The notes beneath the pieces were generated by a model. The model saw only the letters and a list, made by a program, of their open reading frames with translations, searched no databases and was not told the DNA's origin. Shown here one piece after another: positions 12,801 through 23,117 of a stretch of 64,000 nucleotides of DNA (positions within the stretch are counted from its first letter, which is position 1; each line of letters opens with the position of its first letter). The DNA is from Ustulina deusta (lineage: Eukaryota; Ascomycota; Sordariomycetes; Xylariales; Xylariaceae), in assembly GCA_023159155.1 (NCBI GenBank), contig JAJNNX010000001.1:1674001-1738000 (forward strand), read 5' to 3'. Position numbers and translations under genes: made by a program.

Positions 12801-13570
12801 GCGATATCTTACGAGATGGCACGATGATGCATCTGCCTAGGCCGTCTCTGCTAGCCATTACGATTCTTCCGGCTGTTGGCAACCCGAAGAAGGCTTCTTG
12901 GGCGAACAACCCTCCAATTCCTCCACATCCTCACATAGTCCAACGACGCATGGAATTATTGACGTCGGACATGCTTACTCGAGCTCTGACGCTTGTCGCT
13001 AGGGGTCAGCACGAGCGCGCCCACACACTCCTAAATGAAACACGGTTAATTCTTAAGGGGCTTGGGAAAGGAGGCTTACCACCGGTCCCTGCTGGGCCTG
13101 TCCCGCCCTTGCCGGGCAAGCAGTCCAACCCTTCCACTCCACACCCTGGCTTAGATCCATCACCCACTGGTACGCCTGATCGGAAACATACGCCTTCACC
13201 GACCGCTTCGGCGAACTCGTCGGGGGGAACTACTGGATATGCACCACCAATTCTACGCAGCCGGTCCAATGATGGGCTGGCTTTGACCAATTCGGTCGCG
13301 GTAGACGCCGTTACAGTTTCGGCTTTGGACGCCGAGCTTGAGGCTAGCTTAGAATGGATCAACCATCCTGCCGTATTCAGTCGTGACAGCCGTAAGGCCG
13401 TTCTCCAAGCTATCGGTGTCATTAGCAGCCAGCGAGCTTTCACATTCCGCACTCCTATCGAGAGCCTATGGGCCTCGAGGGTCGGCGGCGTGAAGCGTTT
13501 AACAGAAAGAAGTCGTGAATGGAGGGAAGAGGGCGGAGCCGGCGGTGAGGGGATTATCGAAGAATCCTGA
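9807..13570 (+). CDS. RING-H2 / PH / VWA scaffold protein, Far1/Ste5-like
   Basis: Six exons: 9807-9978, 10109-10477, 10537-11206, 11265-11500, 11552-12269, 12313-13570, giving 1140 aa with all phases consistent. Residues 118-163 form a RING-H2 finger (ligands C118, C121, C139, H141, H144, C147, C160, C163). A Ser/Pro/Gly-rich linker follows, then a PH domain at about 400-510 (encoded across exons 4 and 5) and a von Willebrand A domain from about 590. The usual MIDAS aspartate is replaced (VPISSSM instead of DxSxS), so metal binding may be lost. The C-terminus is Pro/Ser-rich. The RING-PH-VWA order is that of the fungal Far1/Ste5 family, which scaffolds the pheromone MAP-kinase module and binds G-beta-gamma; acting so here is inferred. 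Exon 3 uses the acceptor ending at 10536 because the nearer AG at 10529 breaks the frame. Confidence 0.8.
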
Positions 13571-16442
13571 TCGCTCGTCGCAGCCCTTTCTTCTAAATCA
13601 TCTTGCCTATTTACACTGGAGTCTTGCAGCGCATATACCTGGCCGGCGGTTTTCTATGGAACTATGTTCGGGACGCAGCCTAACCGAACCGATCTTTTTT
13701 GACAACTACTTATACCATCTACTAAATATTCTGATTGATATCAGCCCTACACACCTTGGGCTCTTTTTTCTTCTCGTTCTTTTTTCTTTTCTTTTGGGCC
13801 TAGTCGGGTGTCACTTGTGCATTGCGCCCCGGGGTACTTTTATTTACGAGAGCTTCGAGATACCAATTTTTTTCTTCTTTCTATTTCATTGCCGCAATGC
13901 TTAGATGCATTTGCAGCCTTCTTGCCATCATAGGACAGCGCAGCGGTTGGGTTACTGGAAAAGGCTATGGATTCAGGTGTTGTCGGAAGGAAGAGAGCGA
14001 TCATTCTCTTTTATCCTCTTTTCTTTGCCGGTGAAAAACAGTGCTGTAGAAGTGCTGGGGGGAAATTCAAGGCGCGGGGGTAGGATAACTGAACATGCTT
14101 CTACAATGGTATATTTCACCTGGTCTATTATATTATATGGTATGCATGAATGTACGACTACAAACAGTCTTTCAATATACAGAATATCACACTGCTCATG
14201 TTCAACTATCTAGCACCTAATATCTCTGGTATCGTGGGAGATTGCTATGTCTAATTGGATATGGCAGCGTCAGCCGTTGCGTAAACGTAAAATAAGATGG
14301 CTTGTCTGGGTAGGTTAGCCTAAGGAATGACGTATTGAAGGCAAATTTGGTAGTATACAGAGTTTCAGATGTTAGGACCAGCTAGAAAGAGAAAACTCAA
14401 ATTCTTTCAGGTCTATCTCACTCAGTATTTGATAGCCCTTCCTAACTGGGAACGACATTGACTTGATGTCAACGAGCTAAAATGATATGGTTACTTTTCT
14501 AGGGAACTACTCGGCGGCGATACCGAACTTTTTTTGTTCCGACATCCCGTTCGACTGCAACGCTAAGGTACCCATGAGAGAGATAGGTTTTACCATACTG
14601 AATCACAATGGGAATCTAACCTGAGCCATGCCTCTTGTAGCCTGAGCCTAGCCTGAGCAATAAACATACCTGCATAACTTCCAAACCCCGTATTACAGGA
14701 AACGCACTGCGATAAATAGAAAGTGACCGTTTTCATTCTAAAACGCATTCAAGTACCAATCACAAGACCTAACATATCGCAACTCATTATGCAGCACTTC
14801 AATACATAATATTGAAGATCTATACAGCATAGATATAATAAAGTAAACTCTGCTAGACATGCGGTCTCTGTTTATATTAACATATTGTAGAGGCGTTATG
14901 ATTTTTGCTCCTTAGCATCTAAGATGTGCGACTGGAGCGGCTTCTTAGGAAGTCATTCCACAACGAAAGTAGTTGTAGGAGGTCATAACTTTGAGCCTCC
15001 AATTCACGGGCAATCAACTCGGAATGCCGACGCACACACAGAACAGCTTACTTTAGGACTCTATTGATTCCCTTGGAATAGCTGTGCCTATTATCAATAC
15101 AAGGCCAGACTCAAACGAGTACTTCCGTGAGGCAGACGTGAGCTTGAAATCGAACACCAACGCGACAGAGCAGAATGGAAATATGACAGCAAAGATAGCC
15201 ACTGGCAATCTAGCCGTACCGGGACCTTCTCGGTACTTGATATGCCTTGCTAAGCAACCAGCACCCTCGCAAGCTATACTACGCTTGGCGACACCGACAA
15301 CGATATATCTCGACCCATAGAATGTTTTCCTGTTAGTGGCGTTTTTGTGTTGTGTATTCGTTGCATTTGTCCCAGCATAGCCATTGACTACCTAATCCTA
15401 CCTGCTACTTTTTTTTTTCTCTATCTGTAACCATTTTCGAACGCAGACTGTTAGAGCACATTCTTCCCACGAGGGGAAAAAAAAAAAAAAAAAAAAAAAA
15501 AAGTAGTTACGCCAACCCGGCATGTAAGCGTCCTCCGGGAATAGCGAACCGATCGCAGATATTTACGCCGCCGACGACGACGATTGATGATGGCAGCCTG
15601 TCGATTGTTGATTTTATCACTTGGCTTTATGATACTAGTCCCGAGACTAAGGCGCTTGATTGGCGACTGCGTCGGCGGAAGCCAAAGTATTAGCAGCAGA
15701 CGTACGATCACGAGTTTCAACACTTGGACGGCTTCCGGGGTCATGTCCTGAAGGCCCGTGTTGTCACATTGCGCATGGCGGGGCGAGTGTCGCAAGTCGC
15801 GGCTTCGTAGAGCGAAACGCCGGCATACATGAGCTTAATAACAGGCTAATGGAGCGTGTATAGCAGCTATATACCCCCTTAATTATATTCACCTTCAACT
15901 TCCTTAGTACCTATTTAGGGCCTAATGTTTCCATATGTGCGGTTTTATCACGGTGACTAAGTTTACATGGTCGCTAGACTAAGATTTTTTATAGGCTATA
16001 AAGCTCAAACCAAAATAGAACCCAGATTTGGCTACTTGCAACAACCTCGACTATCTTGGACTGAACTGAATGGCAGAGAATGAATGGGTTTATGTTCAAA
16101 AGGTAAGTTGAAGCGTGCGAATTACTGAGCAATGAATTGTTCACGTAAGTCGATAGGTAGTCCTCGTATAATTCCAAGAAGTAACTGTATCACTAGATTA
16201 AGTGGTGAAGTAAGGAAAACCTAGTTACATGGGAAACGCCCAGGTCTATAGTATTTCCTTCCTTCACATACCTCTTTCGGCTCAACAACGCTGTTTTCCC
16301 CTTGAGGTGATCATTCATGTTTTCATTGTGGCTTGTCTTAGGCGCGCCTCTAGTCTTCCACCTGATCGCACTTGGTCTATCTGACAGGCCATCATCCTGT
16401 TGGTTCGTAACACTACTAAGTCAACAGTAACAAAAATAACCC
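13571..16442. other. intergenic region between convergent Far1-type and NLR-like genes
   Basis: About 2.9 kb with no credible coding region. It holds the 3' ends of both flanking genes, pyrimidine-rich stretches near 13760-13800 and 13870, and a 26-nt A homopolymer at 15477-15502. The frame near 15084-15320 opens on GTG and has no recognisable domain. Confidence 0.6.
15477..15502 (+). repeat. 26-nt A homopolymer
   Basis: Uninterrupted A run, the longest homopolymer noticed in the window. It could be a retroposed poly(A) tail remnant or simple slippage; no flanking target-site duplication was recognised. Confidence 0.85.
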
Positions 16443-19400
16443 TTATACAAGCTTTAGAGCTAGTATTTTTTCTGCTTCATCGTATTTCTCCTGAGCTTCA
16501 AGAGCACTAGCAAGGTTGTCTATGCCTTGAAGTGTATCGGGATGCCTTTCGCCTAGCACTTCCTCCATTAGCTCTAATGTTTGCCGGTATATTTTTTCGG
16601 CCTCTTCGTGCTGCCCCTGGCTATAAAGAACGGTAGCGAGGTTGCCCATGCTGCTAAGTGTATCGGGATGCCTTTCGCCTAGCACTTCCTCCCGTAGCTC
16701 TAATGTTTGCCGGTGTATTTTTTCAGCCTCATCGTGCTGCCCCTGGCTATCAAGAACGGCAGCGAGGTTGCTCATGCTTTGAAGTGTATCGGGATGCTTT
16801 TCGCCTAGCACTTCCTCCATTATCTCTAATGTTTGCCGGTATATTTTTTCGGCCTCTTCGTGCTGCCCCTGACTATAAAGAACGTTGGCGAGGTTGTTCA
16901 TGCTGCTAAGTGTATCGCGATGCTTTTTGCCTAGTACTTCCTCCACTAGCTCTAATGTTTGCCGGTGTAATTTTTCAGCTTCTTCGTACTTTTCTTGGTC
17001 ACGAAAAACGCTAGCGAGGTTGTTCATGCCGCCAAGTGTATAGGGATGCCTTTTGCCTAGCGCTTCCTCCGCCAGCTCTAATGTTTGCCGGTATAATTTT
17101 TCGGCCTCTTCGTACTTTCCTTGGGTACGAAGAGCGTTGGCGAGGCCGTTCATGCTACGAAGTATAATGGGATGCTTTTTGCTTAGCACTCCCTCCCCCA
17201 GCTCCAGTGTCTGCCGAAATAACTGTTCCGCTTCGCTAAATTTTGCAAGAACGAAATAGCTCACAGCAATGTTGGCAGTAAGGTCAACTCCTGGTCGTGT
17301 TTTAATCGCATCATCAATCTCCAGCATTGCTTGCCCATGTGGTAAGTACCTGGTCCACGTTTCTCTGTTTTCATGCTTTGGAAATGGATATTCATCTGCA
17401 AGTCGTTGAACCACATTTGTAGTCCATTCCTCCCACTCTTCTTTTTCCCGCAACCAACTCTGCATAACAAGTCGAACAAGTCGATGTATATCGAATGAAT
17501 CTGGGGTGTCGCGCTCTATAATAAACCCGTACGCCTTAAGTGTGCCAACCGCTTCTGCCATCTTGATCTTGGAGGCAACCGGGAGAAGACATAGCGGAAT
17601 ATCTTTCTCTGCTAGGAAGCATATAAACTTGAGATAGTTTGCTGCTTGGGGGTTATGTTGCGCGATGTGCTTAAATGAAATCAGCCAAGTAGTAGCAATT
17701 GGGTTTTGTACTTTGGCGCAGCCTGGGTAGCGGTGGCGGTCTGCAAACTGTCTGCTCAGCAAGTCGATCATGTCGGCGTTGCTTGACCTGCAAAAGTCAA
17801 GATATTCGCGCGCCGTCACATTTGTGTTAGATTCCAGATATGCCGATGCCTGCTTGATCGCTAGAGGGAGATTGGCCAAATATTCTAGCAAACGTTTCAT
17901 GCTCTCATTATCGCTTTTTTGGCTTTCTTTCAAATGTTTGCATAAAAGAATATTAGCTTCAGCATCACTCATTTCCGCCACAGTAATAATGTCCCCCTGC
18001 GCGATATCGAGTTGAACTGCAACCTGGCGGTTTCGAGTAGTAAAAAGAATGGATCCCTTCCGGCTAAAAGGGAGGTAGCTGGCCAGATTTGCGCTAGTAA
18101 ATAGCATGTCTAGATCATCAGCATTATCAATGATCAAGAGCCAGCTACCGGCGTTTCTATGGCTTAGGCCCGTCTTGACCAGCGTTTTCACGTCTACCTT
18201 CTCGTCGTTGATACCGGGTAGTCGAAGCAGCTGCCCAATCTCGCGGTACGCATTCTCAAAGCTGGTCAAGTCCACGGCCGGGACCCAAAAGACAGAACAG
18301 TTAGAATGCTCCTTGCGGACGCGATAGGCGGCTTCGAGCGCGATCTGGGTCTTGCCGATACCGCCGAGGCCCTCGACGGCGGTGTGCTGGCAGTCATCCT
18401 TGTTGGCGCTAGGGGGGACTCTTTCAAGGAGCTGCTCTAAGATAGCGTCGCGTCCGACGAAGTGATCGTTACGCCCAAACGGAACCATGAAATAGTGGTC
18501 TCGAGTGACTTTAGACAGTTAGGATATTTCTTACAGTGTCTATAGTGCTTTAAACTCACTTTGTTTCCGTTGCTCTATTGCCCTCTTCCAGTTGGCACAC
18601 ATATCATAGAGCACACTTGAGACCATTTGGAATGAACGGTCATCTGGTCCTGCGTACTTGTTTAACTTGAAGTGGTCCGTATACAATGGCACTCGTCCCA
18701 AGCCGGAAATGTGGGCAGATTCTTCCCCTACCACCTACATAATGTTCAGGAATTTGTCGGTAGTTTATTTCGAAAGATACATACCCTTTGTTGAAACAAA
18801 CCGGCAAAGCCAAACTTCTTCCCATAGTCTGAATTATAAAGTTCGAAAAAACACGTTGTAGGTATATTTAGCCTGCTCCGAAGTTCGCTGAAGGCATGCA
18901 CCTTATCTGCTAACGGCTTGCTGTCCAGTCCTAGGTCCGTGATTATACCGCCATGAGACCCTAGAAGGGCCGTCAACCAAGCAACCAGTTTCGCAAGGTA
19001 TTGCATCTTCGTGCCTCGAAAGGGTGTCCCAAGAGGCGCAAAACCAACGGTGGATGCCGGAAGGTATTTAAGTTTTTCGGTACGGTCGGCGTATAATAAC
19101 CCCTATTAAGCAAAAAAAGAAACATTCAATAGATTGTCGCGACAAATTAGAAAAAAACTAATAGAATTAGCTTACATATAACACGACCAATCCACCAAGG
19201 CTATGTGCGATGAATATAATAGGGCGCTCTAGCGCATCGGTACGAAAATTATGCAGACTCTCTACAAGCTCTTCGCCACAGAGTTCGAGACGGGTGTTAG
19301 GAGCATCGGTGTGCCATCTTGAATCGTAGTTGTAGGCTATGATCCGCGCATGCGGGACTACGTGGGGAAGCATATTGGGATCCTTGAGCCAGTGGACTGG

Positions 19401-19777
19401 TGGCCGGTGGCCTTTCTTGTCCTGCCAGGTCCATGACCAGTCCACATTCGAGCCAAGACCGTGGACTGCGATGATGCTGTATCGAATGGTTAGAAGAGTG
19501 ATCCTTGGAAGTTCAGAAAGACATACTCAACCTCGACCTTCTCGGGGTCGGGTGGGCCGGAATATAGAACCTCAAGAGACGGTCTTGGAGGTTTAGACGA
19601 GACATGGTTGACCTCGACCTTCTCGGGGTTGGTCCTTATGGAGTCTAGAACCCCAAGAGGCGGTTGCTTGACTTGCTCTTGTCGTTTACACCATAGATGA
19701 AGAAGGATGGTGACACAGACTGTGATGAAAAGCTGTCCCGCTGCGGTACGATCCATCGGCGAAGCTCCGGCCAACAT
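16443..19777 (-). CDS. NLR-like STAND protein: membrane anchor, alpha/beta hydrolase, NB-ARC, TPR
   Basis: Five exons on the minus strand: 19777-19527, 19476-19176, 19102-18785, 18734-18560, 18508-16443; 1036 aa. Residues 12-29 are a hydrophobic helix (probable anchor). An alpha/beta hydrolase fold follows: oxyanion strand VHGLG (88-92), nucleophile elbow AHSLGG with Ser176, and a late TDH segment (His311) before an NKYAGPDD stretch typical of the DUF676/serine-esterase domains of fungal NLRs. The NB-ARC starts near 354: FVGR, P-loop GLGGIGKT (395-402), Walker B WLLIIDNADD (471-480), LANLPLA. Six 42-residue kinesin-light-chain-type TPRs and a partial seventh end the protein. Fungal NLRs act in nonself recognition and regulated cell death; the ligand and the hydrolase substrate are unknown. 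The seventh TPR stops early, so a missed 3' exon is possible. Confidence 0.85.
16482..17237 (-). repeat. six tandem 126-bp units encoding TPRs
   Basis: Units 16482-16607, 16608-16733, 16734-16859, 16860-16985, 16986-17111 and 17112-17237, each 42 codons. The four units nearest the C-terminus are clearly more alike in DNA than the outer two. A 252-bp periodicity is visible: 16482-16733 matches 16734-16985 better than single-unit shifts do, with the 3' two thirds of the first pair nearly identical. This indicates recent duplication of a two-repeat block. Confidence 0.85.
19531..19680 (-). repeat. 81-bp imperfect tandem duplication in the hydrolase N-terminal linker
   Basis: Two copies about 60 bp long lie 81 bp (27 codons) apart, beginning near 19531 and 19612 and sharing a CCTCGACCTTCTCGGGGT core. 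In protein they give two similar segments each ending PEKVEV, between the membrane anchor and the hydrolase. The downstream copy abuts the donor of intron 1. Confidence 0.7.
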
Positions 19778-20856
19778 GAAAACGGAGCGGGTCGCGGTAT
19801 GGATCCTGGGGGTTTGGGGGGACGGCGTTACGGGCCGGCTCGGGCCTTAGTAGCAGTGAGACAAGTATAGTTAGTTATATTGGATTCCAACAGTCAAGTC
19901 GCTCGCATAGACATAGATGCCTAGGTGAGAGATCAGAATCAGCTCCAATGGCGAGAAAGACGCTGAGGCTGGGCAGCTGAGGGAAGCAACTGGACTCCAA
20001 TAGCCAATCATTGTATGATGTGTGGCTGTGCCGTGACGAGCCTGGGTTTTCCTTTCATGGGCTGGCGACTAGATGGATAGCGAAGGATCGACATAACCGC
20101 CTAACCTAACCCGTGGGGCCCGCATGCAGTGATACCAGATGCTTAACTGGATTCACACGGGCGGTATGCAGCAACAACACACCCAGGTATGTAGTAGGTC
20201 GGTATACGGGCAACCCCTATTTATGGCTGATGGAGGTGAATTGTGCTACCTCGAACTAGAGAGAGACCCTAGTCTCCCTTTCGTCTGCGTACATGCAACT
20301 TACAGACGTGCCACAGTACACTAAGCCCAATTTGTCGCGTGCTACAAAAGTGCTAAAACCTAGATAGACTAGTGTTTCTAGAACATCCTAAGTTAGTCTT
20401 AATTCTACTTTCGTTATACATACATGTAACTGCTCGGCGATTCGCGTGTAAGTGTACTGTTTTTTCTCAGTGACTCGAGGATCGAGCTTTTCGTTTTATT
20501 CCTTCACAGCATAGCATAGCATGCCGATTGCAGCGATGATCTTGACACTCTGGTATTCTGGTGTATGGAGTTGCAGATGGGATAGAGGACTAACCGCATG
20601 TAGAGTCGACATCGGGATACTTCCTCTATAGGCAGTCCAGATCTGAGAGTTTTGTGGCGTTCGTCAGATGATAAACTTTTCGTTATATCAGATCGCCCAC
20701 GAAACGCTGATGTGCCTTTTCAACATTTAGGGCAGAGCAAGAGCAGAGCAAAGTGTGTGGTGGCTCGTGTTTCGTTCGCTTCCTTTCTCTTGCTCAATTG
20801 CGACATCGTACTGCTATAATAGTTCATTTGCTCATTTCACCCCTTTTTGATCTTTC
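19778..20856. promoter_or_regulatory. divergent intergenic region of the NLR-like gene and the siderophore transporter
   Basis: Just over 1 kb separates the two start codons, which point away from each other. GATA-like sites are present close to the transporter, such as ATGATAA at 20668-20674 and ATCAGATC at 20687-20694. The latter resembles the first part of the ATCWGATAA site bound by SreA-type iron repressors but lacks the last bases. Iron regulation is plausible for this transporter family but not demonstrated by these matches. Confidence 0.35.
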
Positions 20857-22893
20857 ATGTTGCCCGACATGATGGATGAGAAGACGGCCGACGTTGGCGA
20901 CAGCTTCAGGACGCCCAGCAATGATGCCGCGGAAGACAGACCTGACGCTGCCTCTGGTAACGAAAGATCTGTATCCAATGACGCGGAAGAGACCCAGGAA
21001 GGCGTCAAGGCCATCGAGGCTATCTCGATGGCCTGGTCGAAATGGGGGCTGGTTGCGGCATACTGCGGCATCTTCCTCATGGCTTTCACCACCTCCCTCG
21101 AGGGTCAGGTGACGTATTCTGTCGTGGCCTTCGCGACGAGTTCATTCAGTAGCCACTCGCTCATCGCGACTGTCTACGTCATTCAAGGCGTCGTTAACGG
21201 TAGGTTTGGAATCCCGCTTTCCTGTCAGATGAGATAGGTAGCTAGCAGAAGAGCAAGCGACTGACCCTGCCACCCCCTTCGTAGCCGTCATCAAGCCGCC
21301 CATGGCCAAGATAGCCGACGTGTTCGGTCGGCTCGAGGCCTTCATGATCTGCATCGTCTTGTATGTCCTGGGTTATATCCAGATGGCCGCCTCGGCAAAC
21401 GTCCAAACGTTCGCGGCGGCACAGATTTTCTATTCGGCAGGATCAACGGGTCTCCAGATCTTGCAACAGGTTTTCATCGCCGACACAAGCGACATGCTGA
21501 ACCGAGCGCTCTTCTCCAGCCTCCCCGATACCCCTTTCCTCGTGACGACGTGGATCGGTTCCATCATCGGCGGTGCGATCGTCGCCACCTCGACCTGGCG
21601 CTGGGCCTACGGTATCTGGGCCATCGTCTTGCCCGTCGTCTTTCTCCCCCTTGCGCTAACACTGTTCCTGAACGGCCGCCGCGCGAAGAAGATGGGGCTG
21701 CAGCCCGAGAAACGCAAATTCGCCGAGGGCGGCCCCCTAGCCGTCGCCGTCGAGCTTTGGAATCAACTCGACATCGGCGGCATTATACTATTAAGCGCCT
21801 CCTTCGCTCTCATCCTCATCCCGCTGACGTTGACCAAGTCGACGCCGGGCGGCTGGCACAGCGCCACCATTATCGCGCTCATCGTCGTCGGCGGCGTGTT
21901 GCTCTTTGCGTTTCCTTTTTGGGAGGGCTCGAAGAAGCTCGCTCCGCACCCTCTAATCCCTCTCGGGCTGCTTAAGTCGCGCACCTTCTGCGCGGGCTGT
22001 GCTGTTGGGTTTTTCTACTTCCGTGAGTTAATCAATCAATCAACCAACCCTTCCCCAGAATCCCCCGCCGGCTTCGTTCGTATTATAATAAAAGAGACGA
22101 AAGTGCGCTCACTAACACACATCGTCTAGTGGTCTTCTACCTCTCAGTCCAGCCTTACTTCTATTCGTATCTCCTCGTCGTGCAGCACCAGTCGGTCGCG
22201 GCCGCGGGCCACATCACGCAGGTCTTCACCTTCTCGTCGACAGTGACGTCGATAGTGGTATCGCTCATGATCAAGTACACGCGGCACTACAAGTACTTCG
22301 TGACGTCGGGTTCGCTGGTCTACTTGCTGGGCGTCGGCCTCATGATCAGATACCGCACGATGGACACGAGCGTCGGGTCGCTGGTCGGGGCGCAGATCGC
22401 CGTTGGTATCGGCGGCGGTATGTTGAATGTGCCGGCGCAGCTAGGAGTGCAGGCCTCGGCGAGCCACCAGCAGGTGGCAGCGGCGACGGCCGTTTTCTTA
22501 ACGGTGTTAGAGATTGGCGGCGCGGTTGGGGCCGCCATCTCCGGCGCCGTGTGGACGCAACTCGTACCCTCCAAGCTATCCCAATACCTCCCGGCCGACG
22601 TGGCGTCGCAGGCTCACACCATCTTCGGCGATGTCACTGTGGCAAGCGATTACGCGAAATACCCGTCTGGCTCGCCCGCGCGCATGGCGATCAATAGGAG
22701 CTATCAGGAGACCATGAAGGTCCTGCTCACGATCGCCATTGTGTTCTGCGCGCCGCTCGTGGTACTATCGTTCCTCATGCGGAACTACAAACTAGATGAT
22801 ATCAAGCAGGGCGTCAAGGGCAAGGTTATCGGGGGAAGTGCAGGCGAGGATGAGAAGAAAGTGGAAGTTAGGGAGACGCAAGCGCAGACATAG
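20857..22893 (+). CDS. siderophore-iron transporter, major facilitator superfamily (Sit/ARN/Mir type)
   Basis: Three exons: 20857-21199, 21285-22022, 22130-22893; 614 aa, the usual size for this family. After a hydrophilic acidic N-terminus of about 60 residues come around 14 hydrophobic segments. Segments characteristic of the fungal siderophore:proton symporters are present: MAFTTSLEGQ in the first helix region, PPMAKIADVFGR (the loop 2-3 MFS motif), FSSLPDTPFLVTTWIG, FCAGCAVGFFYF and GGGMLNVPAQLGVQ. Members import ferric siderophores at the plasma membrane and are normally repressed by iron. The particular siderophore cannot be predicted. It is divergent from the NLR-like gene; no siderophore synthetase is nearby. 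Intron phases are 1 and 1, and splicing restores the family sequence exactly at both joints. Confidence 0.92.
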
Positions 22894-23117
22894 GATCCGA
22901 GGACGTGGTTCAACCACCCAAGCTTGTACTCAGGCATAGATAGCATTTAGGATACCCAGGCGATGGATCGTATTTGGGAGAAATTTCACAGATTAGTACC
23001 CCATATAGAATCAATAATAATGCAGAATCAAACTCGCCCATGAGAATCAGTCACGACCGAACAGCAATTGCCACATGATGCAACGGGAATATTGCATTGG
23101 TATCTCTAAAATGGCTT

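Noticed and set aside
13515..13904. Plus-strand frame overlapping the end of the Far1-type gene
   Set aside because: Its first part is an alternative frame of the last exon and the rest is T-rich 3' sequence giving artificial hydrophobicity.
16482..17237. Regularly spaced similar sequences that could suggest a CRISPR-like or satellite array
   Set aside because: The period is exactly 42 codons, in frame, and encodes TPR motifs; there are no unique spacers.
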